Positions 1 to 5,801 of a stretch of DNA of 16,956 nucleotides are shown one piece after another (the stretch's first letter is position 1; every line of letters starts with the position of its first letter). The stretch comes from CAYFMH01 sp964344775 (lineage in GTDB: Bacteria; Patescibacteriota; Gracilibacteria; UBA4473), in NCBI GenBank assembly GCA_964344775.1, contig CAYFOO010000029.1, positions 1-16,956 on the forward strand. The letters run 5' to 3'. Made by a program: the position numbers and the translations under genes. A model generated the notes under the pieces. The model was given only the letters and a program-made list of their open reading frames with translations, was not told the origin of the DNA and made no database searches.

Positions 1-56
1 TTAAATTTTCTCAATTTTACCAGCTTTTAATCAGTTTTGCAGAGTTTCCTTAAAAC

Positions 57-85
57 TTGGTTTTAAAAAGTTTTTTTCATATAAT
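57..85 (+). promoter_or_regulatory. Promoter for the gene at 97
   Basis: A perfect TATAAT lies at 80-85, with TTGGTT at 57-62 and a 17 bp spacer. The predicted transcription start is near 92, only about 5 nt before the ATG at 97. The 5' untranslated region would therefore be almost absent, and no Shine-Dalgarno sequence is seen. Confidence 0.7.
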
Positions 86-96
86 CTAAAAAACTA

Positions 97-1188
97 ATGA
101 AAAAACAGACTATCATCTTGGCTTTATTTCTTTTTGCGATTCTCTGTGGGATTGGAATTTATGCGACGTTTTTCTTTGTTACGGACAAACTGGCAGAGAA
201 AAAAGAATTTGAAAGGCTCAAACTAGAAGCACAGGTGGCACGAGAGGTACGACAAGCAGAAGAAAAGAAAAAAGCAGAAGAAAAACGAAAAATTGAAGAA
301 AAAAAAGAAGAAACCACCAATAAAATTTTTATTGAGAGTTATGCGATTTCCAAAGCTCTCAGATCAAAAGAAACAAAAGAATATGTTCAGTCTCTTGTCA
401 CAGCAACGGCTATTTCGGAAGCTCTATCCATGTGGAAAGAAATTGACCTCGCCCAAGTACAAAAACGAGAAGATTTTGTGCTAGAAATAGCTAATCTGGA
501 AGTGCGATGTAGTGAGATTTCTTATTGCAAAAGCGATGTAGAATTGCAATATTTTTTGTCCACTTTGAAGCAGATTGCTGAAACGGAAGAAAAAACAGAG
601 GATCTCTGGAAATCTCTCCGGGAATACAATTATTTTGATGAAGAAAAAAGAGAACACATGACACCAGCACTTCGACAGGAACTGGCCAGAGTTATCGGTA
701 GTTATTACGATAAATTATTGGAATTGAAGCGTGTTCAAGAAGAGATTTGTCCACGGGTGAAAGAATCACTTCGAACGCCGGCCCCCTACCAAGAGATGTG
801 TGGTGAAGATGCACAAGAGCAAATAAAAACACTTACTGAGAATTTGCAACGCCAAGAGGATATCAATCTCAAAACTCCTGTTTGTCTGGAATATGTAGAA
901 TTAATGGAAAACGAAGATCCGAATGCTGATCCTCGTATGAAGAAACCACTCAAGCCATGCCCCGCAATGGACAGAGAATACAAAAAATTCCGGGCCAAGT
1001 TTTTGGGGTTAGAGATGCCCGCTTTAGAAGAAACACCAGATGTTGTGGAGGACAAGAGAGAAGAGACGGAAAAAGATTCTGAAAATGATTTGGAGGAAAT
1101 TCCAGAAAAAGTAGAAATGGAAGCTGTGCCAGAATTAGAAATTGAACCATTGGAAACACAGGAAGAGTCAGAAAAAACGACCCCTTAA
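97..1188 (+). CDS. Membrane-anchored, charged coiled-coil protein of unknown function
   Basis: I do not recognise this 363-residue protein. It starts with two lysines followed by one hydrophobic segment (about residues 5-28), which reads as an uncleaved membrane anchor or a signal peptide. Residues 30-75 are a Lys/Glu/Arg-rich helix that should form a coiled coil. The middle (about 100-290) is mostly helical. It holds six cysteines after the anchor, in RCSEISYC, EEICPR, QEMCGE, PVCLE and KPCPA contexts; an even number outside the membrane fits disulfides. The last 60 residues are very acidic (Glu-, Pro- and Thr-rich), probably disordered. The ATG at 97 follows a strong promoter. The gene appears monocistronic, with a tRNA gene next. 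It is probably an envelope protein facing outward, but no function can be assigned. Confidence 0.8.
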   Translation: MKKQTIILALFLFAILCGIGIYATFFFVTDKLAEKKEFERLKLEAQVAREVRQAEEKKKAEEKRKIEEKKEETTNKIFIESYAISKALRSKETKEYVQSLVTATAISEALSMWKEIDLAQVQKREDFVLEIANLEVRCSEISYCKSDVELQYFLSTLKQIAETEEKTEDLWKSLREYNYFDEEKREHMTPALRQELARVIGSYYDKLLELKRVQEEICPRVKESLRTPAPYQEMCGEDAQEQIKTLTENLQRQEDINLKTPVCLEYVELMENEDPNADPRMKKPLKPCPAMDREYKKFRAKFLGLEMPALEETPDVVEDKREETEKDSENDLEEIPEKVEMEAVPELEIEPLETQEESEKTTP

Positions 1189-1190
1189 TT

Positions 1191-1218
1191 TTGACTTTTT
1201 TCTCAGAATAAATAGTTT
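1191..1218 (+). promoter_or_regulatory. Possible promoter for the tRNA gene
   Basis: TTGACT at 1191-1196 is followed after 16 bp by TAGTTT at 1213-1218. The -35 box is good (5 of 6) but the -10 box is poor, so this is a weak candidate. A start near 1225 would place it about 16 nt ahead of the mature tRNA. Confidence 0.3.
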
Positions 1219-1240
1219 TTTTGTACTTCGAAAAAAAGAA

Positions 1241-1317
1241 GAGCGATTAGCTCAGCTGGCTAGAGCGTCTGCTTGACTTGCAGAAAGTCACTGGTTCGAA
1301 TCCAGTATCGCTCACCA
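1241..1317 (+). tRNA. tRNA-Val (anticodon GAC)
   Basis: A complete 77 nt cloverleaf can be folded by eye. The acceptor stem is GAGCGAT/ATCGCTC, the D stem GCTC/GAGC, the anticodon stem TCTGC/GCAGA with loop TTGACTT, the variable loop AAGTC, and the T stem ACTGG/CCAGT with loop TTCGAAT. The discriminator is A and the CCA end is encoded. U33 precedes GAC, which reads GUC and GUU valine codons. Position 37 is T, whereas tRNAs nearly always have a purine there. The identity call rests on the anticodon alone. Confidence 0.93.
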
Positions 1318-1391
1318 GCCTACGCTTTGCGATGAGTATTAACGAGTCGGAAATGATAGGCTGCCCACCAAAGCTTTATGCGTCGGTGGGC
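1318..1391 (+). repeat. Two tandem hairpins just after the tRNA
   Basis: Immediately after the CCA end, GCCTA at 1318-1322 can pair with TAGGC at 1357-1361. Next to it, GCCCACC at 1363-1369 pairs perfectly with GGTGGGC at 1385-1391 across a 15 nt loop. No T-run follows, so this is not a classical terminator. It may help 3' processing of the tRNA transcript or be a decayed intergenic repeat. The rest of the gap, to 1498, shows nothing clear. Confidence 0.5.
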
Positions 1392-1498
1392 TATTGAGCA
1401 TGTTCAAGCTTCGGCTGGCAAGCCATACAAAAATTTCAGTATTCCGAAATCCTCTCAAAATTTCAGGCCTAATCGGTCGCAAAATTTTGGTGGTTTTC

Positions 1499-2029
1499 TT
1501 ATTTTTTAAACAAATGGAGTCCAGTTCCCCCTTCTATTCTTGGCCTTGCCTCTGTTTCTCTTGTTCCACCTTCAACATATCTTTCTGGATGAGTTAAATA
1601 TTCCTGGATTGCTTCCGCAGCAGCCATAAATTCGTCGTCATTCACAAGTCGATCTTCTCCAAGTTCATGTTTATATACATTACGCATGTAGGTATATAGT
1701 TCATGAGTACTCAAAGTTGTCTCTTTGAGAAGAATAGAGAGAATAATTGCCTTATACCAGGTGGTAAAAAATTCTGGTTTCGTAAAGGGAGCATTTCTTT
1801 CTGATAGAGGTTTTAATTCGCCTGGTAATCGACCTTTATATTCTTCTAATTTTGCTCTCAATCTTTCTTTTAGTCCACGAAAAATCTGATCCATCTCGGG
1901 ATCATCAATAGTTCGATCTCTTGGGAGAGAGAGTGTTGGGAATTTTTCTGTTCCAAATACCTCCTCTTGTCTTCCCTGTGGATTTACTCCCTCATCCCTT
2001 GTTCTCAATTCCGAAGAAAAAGCATTCAT
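1499..2029 (-). CDS. Hypothetical protein, 176 residues
   Basis: I do not recognise a family. The protein is soluble-looking and hydrophilic, with no signal peptide. Residues 1-50 are polar and rich in charged, Pro and Gly residues, probably disordered. Residues 45-70 form a charged helix. Residues 85-155 look like a compact helical domain containing a WYKAIILSILL segment and two Tyr-rich helices. The C-terminus is Gly/Arg/Glu-rich and ends in two lysines. The ATG at 2029 is chosen because a good promoter lies just upstream on the same strand. There is no Shine-Dalgarno, only an A-rich run before the ATG. It is divergent from serS, which it may share a control region with. A spurious ORF is unlikely given its length and the promoter. 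Confidence 0.7.
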   Translation of the reverse strand: MNAFSSELRTRDEGVNPQGRQEEVFGTEKFPTLSLPRDRTIDDPEMDQIFRGLKERLRAKLEEYKGRLPGELKPLSERNAPFTKPEFFTTWYKAIILSILLKETTLSTHELYTYMRNVYKHELGEDRLVNDDEFMAAAEAIQEYLTHPERYVEGGTRETEARPRIEGGTGLHLFKK

Positions 2030-2063
2030 TTTTTAAAAAAGTTAAAAAATAGAAAGTAAATAC

Positions 2064-2091
2064 ATAGTAGTAAAAAAATATTTTTTGTCAA
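2064..2091 (-). promoter_or_regulatory. Promoter for the minus-strand hypothetical gene
   Basis: Read on the minus strand, a perfect TTGACA (2091-2086) is followed after 16 bp by TACTAT (2069-2064). The start of transcription would be near 2057, giving a leader of about 28 nt that is A/T only and has no Shine-Dalgarno. Confidence 0.65.
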
Positions 2092-2113
2092 GTTGTTTTC
2101 CTTCTTAAAATTC

Positions 2114-2149
2114 GTAATTTGAAACCTGTAATTTGTAATTAAATAAAAA
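2114..2149 (+). repeat. AT-rich direct repeats in the serS leader
   Basis: GTAATTTG occurs at 2114-2121 and again at 2128-2135, followed by GTAATT and an A-rich run up to the serS ATG. Similar low-complexity AT-rich words sit in front of the ATPase E and F genes and the surface-protein gene. No convincing promoter pair could be chosen within this stretch. Confidence 0.4.
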
Positions 2150-3412
2150 ATGCTTGATCTCAAAGCCATTCGCGAAAATCCAGACCAGTTCAAAACCTCT
2201 CTTGCCCGAAAAGGCGTGGACGGGGGCGAAATCGATAAATTACTCAAAGCAGATGAATCTCGTCGAGATTTACTCCAAAAAACCGAAGGATTGGCACAGA
2301 AACAAAACGAAGTATCGAAAAAAATACCCACGCTTTCTGGGGATGAAAAAGCGACCGTTCTTGTTGAAATGAAAGGCATTTCTGATGAAAAAAAGAAGTT
2401 GGAGGGAGACTTGGAGAAGGCAGAAGGAGAAGTTCAAAGTATTCTCGAAGCACTCCCAAATCCACCAGATGAGGCCGCTCCCGATGGCAAAGATGACGAA
2501 GAAAATGTGGTGCTCAGAAAAGAAGGCAAGATCCGGGATTTTGATTTCACCCCAAAAGAACACTGGGAAATTGCGGAAAATCTCGGAATTCTCGACATCG
2601 AAAGATCCGCCAAAGTTTCCGGAGCTCGGTTTTATTATTTGAGAAACGAGTTAGCTCTCCTCCAGATGGCCCTCATGAATTGGGCATTTCTCGAAATACA
2701 AAAGAAAGGATTTTCTCCGACGATTCCCCCTTTTCTCACCCGAAAAGAAGCGATCTACGGGACTGGATTTTTCGACAAAGATGAAAACTATATCGTGAAT
2801 CCAGGAGAGGATGATTTGTATCTGATTGGGACGAGTGAGGTACCGATGACCAGTTTTTACGCCGATGAAATTTTGGATGAGGCCGATTTGCCACAGAAGT
2901 TTGGGGCCTATTCGCCCTGTTTCCGAAAAGAGGCGGGGACGTACGGAAAAGACATGAAAGGCATCCTTCGAGTGCATCAGTTTGAAAAGATTGAGATGGT
3001 GATTTTTTGTAAACCAGAGGATTCTGTCGCGATGCATGAAGAACTCCGAGAAATGGAGGAAGACTTGCTTCAACAACTCGGCATTCCCTACCAAGTGGTC
3101 AATGTGTGTTGTGGAGACCTTGGGAATTCAGCGACCAAAAAATACGATCTAGAAGCTTGGCTTCCAGGGCAAAAAAAATATCGGGAGATGACTTCTACGT
3201 CTATTTGTACCGACTTTCAGTCTCGACGGCTCAATATGCGAGTTCGGCGAGCGGATGGAAAAGTAGAACCGCTTCACACTTTGAACGGAACCGCGGTTTC
3301 CAGTCGACCCCTGATTGCGATTCTGGAGAACTTCCAGAACGCCGATGGATCGGTCGATATCCCGGAGGTTTTGCAACCGTTTTGTGGATTTGGGAAGATT
3401 GAGAAGAAGTAA
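2150..3412 (+). CDS. serS: Seryl-tRNA synthetase
   Basis: This class II aminoacyl-tRNA synthetase charges tRNA-Ser with serine using ATP, and can also supply the seryl-tRNA used for selenocysteine where that pathway exists. The 420-residue length is typical. The N-terminus MLDLKAIRENPDQF is the family start and leads into the long antiparallel coiled-coil arm (about residues 28-105) that contacts the tRNA. Class II motif 2 is FRKEAGTYGKDMKGILRVHQ, with the family signature HQFEK. Motif 3 is NGTAVSSRPLIAILEN near residue 390. The ATG at 2150 is preceded by an A-rich run with no Shine-Dalgarno. It converges with a minus-strand gene, with only 2 bp between the two stop codons and no room for a dedicated terminator. 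Confidence 0.98.
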   Translation: MLDLKAIRENPDQFKTSLARKGVDGGEIDKLLKADESRRDLLQKTEGLAQKQNEVSKKIPTLSGDEKATVLVEMKGISDEKKKLEGDLEKAEGEVQSILEALPNPPDEAAPDGKDDEENVVLRKEGKIRDFDFTPKEHWEIAENLGILDIERSAKVSGARFYYLRNELALLQMALMNWAFLEIQKKGFSPTIPPFLTRKEAIYGTGFFDKDENYIVNPGEDDLYLIGTSEVPMTSFYADEILDEADLPQKFGAYSPCFRKEAGTYGKDMKGILRVHQFEKIEMVIFCKPEDSVAMHEELREMEEDLLQQLGIPYQVVNVCCGDLGNSATKKYDLEAWLPGQKKYREMTSTSICTDFQSRRLNMRVRRADGKVEPLHTLNGTAVSSRPLIAILENFQNADGSVDIPEVLQPFCGFGKIEKK

Positions 3413-3414
3413 TT

Positions 3415-3720
3415 TTATCCTCTTTCTTTTTTTACGTTTCCAACTTCTTCATTTTTTTTAAACGCACATTCAAACACTTCTCTTATAAACGGATCTCTTA
3501 CTCCAAATTGTTCGATTGCTCTTAAAGCGTCTTTTTTTACAATTTTTTGCAAATTAGTAAAAGCAATTGTAGGAATTCTATCATATGCACTTCTTAGTGC
3601 CTCTGAGCTGTCATGAAGAGCTGAAACTCCTCTTTGAAAACACGCCACTTGGTCACATGGGCTTTTTTTATCAAACTTGCAGGGGACGGCATCTGAAGGA
3701 TCAAAAGTTTTTGTTTCCAT
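3415..3720 (-). CDS. Hypothetical small protein, 101 residues
   Basis: No family is recognised. It is a small, charged, probably cytosolic protein without a signal peptide or membrane segment. The N-terminal 30 residues contain three cysteines (VPCKF, SPCDQ, VACFQ) and the C-terminal part one more (FECAF). A Cys-rich N-terminus followed by helices could bind a metal, but the spacing matches no motif I know. The ATG at 3720 is preceded by an AT-only leader with no Shine-Dalgarno. On the minus strand TTTACA lies at 3768-3763, with weak -10 candidates after it. Its stop is 2 bp from the serS stop. Its length and separate upstream gap favour a real gene, but only moderately. Confidence 0.6.
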   Translation of the reverse strand: METKTFDPSDAVPCKFDKKSPCDQVACFQRGVSALHDSSEALRSAYDRIPTIAFTNLQKIVKKDALRAIEQFGVRDPFIREVFECAFKKNEEVGNVKKERG

Positions 3721-3797
3721 TTTTAAGAAGTTAAATTCTAAATTTATTTAAATTGTATTTTTATTTTTGTAAAGCTCTCTTTTTATCTTTTCTTTTG

Positions 3798-3838
3798 TTA
3801 TATATGGATCTTATATTATTTATATATGGTTCTTATAT
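3798..3838. repeat. Two-copy tandem repeat, period 22 bp
   Basis: TTATATATGGATCTTATAT at 3798-3816 recurs at 3820-3838 with a single difference (T for A at the eleventh base). The unit is itself nearly palindromic. It could be an operator pair or simply AT-rich sequence that has slipped. Confidence 0.6.
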
Positions 3839-3866
3839 ATAAATGGGGCAAAATGCCTAAAAAAAC

Positions 3867-3936
3867 GTCATTCCGACTTGTTCGGAATCTTGTTGTTTGT
3901 GCACAACGGTTGGGATCCCGGTCAAGCCGGGATGAC
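3867..3936. repeat. Palindromic intergenic repeat of the GTCATTCC...GGGATGAC type
   Basis: The 70 bp element begins GTCATTCCGA and ends CGGGATGAC, so its ends are inverted copies of each other. Each half is also a hairpin: ATTCCGA/TCGGAAT around CTTGT, and ATCCCGG/CCGGGAT around TCAAG. Elements of this look are widespread intergenic repeats in bacteria. A related one lies at 14582-14647. Confidence 0.7.
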
Positions 3937-3980
3937 ATTTAAATTTTTATTTATTGATCTTGCAGATTGAATCATATCCA

Positions 3981-4073
3981 AGGCAGGACGGAATATGTTA
4001 TCCCGTTCGCAATGTTTCAGAGCTTGCACAAACCGAAAATATCTCGAAGCAATTTACAAAATTGCTCCTGCCT
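3981..4073 (+). other. Candidate folded element upstream of carB
   Basis: AGGCAGGA at 3981-3988 is complementary over 8 bp to TCCTGCCT at 4066-4073, closing a 93 nt region. Inside it, CGGAATA/TATCCCG (3989-4005) forms a hairpin with one A-C mismatch. GCAATTT/AAATTGC (4049-4065, loop ACA) forms a perfect 7 bp hairpin stacked directly on the closing stem. A T-run follows from 4094. This could be a structured leader RNA or an old repeat. The carB promoter proposed at 4116 lies downstream, which argues against it being part of that transcript. Confidence 0.4.
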
Positions 4074-4115
4074 AGAATACTCAGGAACGTTTCACTTTTT
4101 TATTTTTTTTGTTGC

Positions 4116-4143
4116 TTGCGAATCTTCAGATATTTTTTAAAAT
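4116..4143 (+). promoter_or_regulatory. Promoter for carB with the -10 box 7 nt from the ATG
   Basis: TTGCGA (4116-4121), a 16 bp spacer and TAAAAT (4138-4143) lie so that the predicted transcription start coincides with the ATG at 4151. A leaderless mRNA is the simplest reading. The -35 match is only 4 of 6. Confidence 0.5.
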
Positions 4144-4150
4144 CTGCAGG

Positions 4151-5725
4151 ATGGCAAAAAAGCAGAAGATTTTGATCATTGGGTCGGGACCGTATTGTAT
4201 TGGGAGTTCCGTGGAATTTGATTGGTGTGGAGTGCAGGTGCTTCGAACCCTTCGGAAATTGGGACATGAGACCGTTTTTATCAACTCAAATCCGGAGACG
4301 GTTTCTACTGATTTCGATGAATGTGATCGGCTGTACTTCGAAGAACTCACGGTAGAGCGAGTACTCGATATCTGTGAAAAAGAAAATCCAGATGGAGTGA
4401 TTTTTTCCACCGGAGGACAGGTACCGCAAAACATGGTGATGGAGCTGGGAGAAGCGGGAGTTCCACTTCTGGGTACTTCTGTGGCCTCAATCCAAGCTTG
4501 CGAAGATCGAGAAAAATTCTCAGCCCTCTGTGATGAACTGGGGATTGCTCAGCCAGAATGGAACAGCTTTTCTCAGATCGAAGATGCTTTTTCTTTTGCT
4601 GAGAAAGTGGGATATCCCGTTTTGGTCCGTCCAAGTTTCGTTCTCTCTGGAGCGGCGATGGCGATTGCGACCAATGAAGAGTCACTGAAAAAATTTCTTC
4701 AAAACGCTGTGGGCACTACCCATGCGAGCGTGGTAATGTCGAAGTTTGAAGAGAATGCCAAAGAAATTGAATTCGATGGGGTGGCCCGGGACGGTGAGAT
4801 TATTTGCTCCGCGATTGCCGAGCACATTGAGAATGCCGGGGTTCATTCTGGGGATGCCACGATCGTTTTGCCACCGCAAAATCTCTATCTCGAAACGGTA
4901 CGTCGGGTTCGGCACACGGCTCAAAAATTAGCAAAAAAATTGAAAATCTCTGGACCTTTCAATATCCAGTTCCTCGCACGAGAAAACGATATCAAAATTA
5001 TTGAATGTAATCTCCGAGCTTCGAGATCTTTTCCTTTTGTTTCCAAGGTTCTGAGTCAAAATTTCATCGAAATTGCTACACGCATCTGGATGGGAGAATC
5101 AGTTGGACCACAAGAAAAAAATCCGCTCGAAATTCAGTCTGTAGGGGTGAAGGCGGCACAATTTTCTTTTTCTCGCCTCAAGGGGGCTGATCCGATGCTA
5201 GGGGTAGAAATGAGCTCGACTGGAGAAGTGGCTTGTTTTGGAGCGACGGTAGAGGAAGCGTTTCTCAAAAGTTTCATGTCAGTGGGATTTGTTCCTCCAG
5301 CAAAAAATTCAAAAATACTGGTGACTCTCGGGAAACTCAAAGACAAAATGGATTTTCTTCCCGCGGCCAAAAGATTTAGCAAGTTGGGATTCACTTTTGT
5401 CGCAACCAAAAATACGGCCCAGTTTCTTCAGGAAAATGATATTTCGAGTGAGGAAGTTTTCAAAATTTCTTCTGGCCGCCATCCGAATGTAGCTGATTTA
5501 GTCGAAAAGAAAGAAGTCTCTCTCGTGGTAAATACGCCCAATAAGTTTTCTCATGAGGAAATATCTGACGGTTATCTCATCCGGCGAAAAGCCGTGGATC
5601 AGAATATTCCTTTGATTATGAACTTACAGTTTGCGAAACTTCTCGTGCGAAGTCTGGAAAAATTCCCAACTTCAAAAGAGTTGGAAGTACTGAGTTATGC
5701 AGAGCGGGCGAAAAACAGGTCGTAA
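4151..5725 (+). CDS. carB: Carbamoyl-phosphate synthetase large subunit, C-terminal half only
   Basis: Full CarB is about 1,070 residues with two homologous halves: the first makes carboxyphosphate and carbamate, the second phosphorylates carbamate. This 524-residue protein matches only the second half. It opens with the glycine-rich pre-ATP-grasp motif IGSGPYCIGSSVEFDW. It has NPETVSTDFDECDRLYFEEL, the ATP-grasp domain (about residues 120-320), ending in FNIQF and ECNLRASRSFPFVSK; that last motif is typical of the second half. A C-terminal MGS-like regulatory domain (about 387-524) follows. The frame is open upstream to a TTG at 4109, but the ATG at 4151 matches the family start and the promoter. 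No N-half or carA lies nearby. Split carB genes are known in some archaea and bacteria, so the partner may be elsewhere. Isolated halves of this family have been reported to make carbamoyl phosphate as homodimers. Confidence 0.93.
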   Translation: MAKKQKILIIGSGPYCIGSSVEFDWCGVQVLRTLRKLGHETVFINSNPETVSTDFDECDRLYFEELTVERVLDICEKENPDGVIFSTGGQVPQNMVMELGEAGVPLLGTSVASIQACEDREKFSALCDELGIAQPEWNSFSQIEDAFSFAEKVGYPVLVRPSFVLSGAAMAIATNEESLKKFLQNAVGTTHASVVMSKFEENAKEIEFDGVARDGEIICSAIAEHIENAGVHSGDATIVLPPQNLYLETVRRVRHTAQKLAKKLKISGPFNIQFLARENDIKIIECNLRASRSFPFVSKVLSQNFIEIATRIWMGESVGPQEKNPLEIQSVGVKAAQFSFSRLKGADPMLGVEMSSTGEVACFGATVEEAFLKSFMSVGFVPPAKNSKILVTLGKLKDKMDFLPAAKRFSKLGFTFVATKNTAQFLQENDISSEEVFKISSGRHPNVADLVEKKEVSLVVNTPNKFSHEEISDGYLIRRKAVDQNIPLIMNLQFAKLLVRSLEKFPTSKELEVLSYAERAKNRS

Positions 5726-5801
5726 GTTGTAGATATAATAGGTGGCAGGGATTATAAGCAGGACGGATTTTATTTGAATAACTTACAACCTAAAACTTAT
5801 T

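Larger units (their letters stand above)
3721..4150. other. Gene-free gap of 430 bp carrying repeats and a foldable element
   Basis: No credible coding sequence is present. In order the gap holds the AT-rich leader of the minus-strand small gene, a tandem 22 bp repeat (3798-3838), a palindromic repeat (3867-3936), a multi-hairpin element (3981-4073), a T-run (4094-4110) and the carB promoter (4116-4143). Confidence 0.7.

Noticed and set aside
4109..4150. TTG at 4109 as the carB start
   Set aside because: It would add 14 residues not seen in the family and would lie upstream of the predicted transcription start. The ATG at 4151 begins the conserved domain.
3954..4175. 73-residue frame upstream of and overlapping carB
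   Set aside because: Composition is random, it covers the hairpin element and T-run, and it overlaps the carB start out of frame.
3983..5767. GCAGGCAGGA-like words on both sides of carB (GCAGGACGGA at 3983 and 5758) as insertion-site duplications
   Set aside because: A ten-base match between two sites in 17 kb is expected by chance, and there is no inverted-repeat end or mobile gene.
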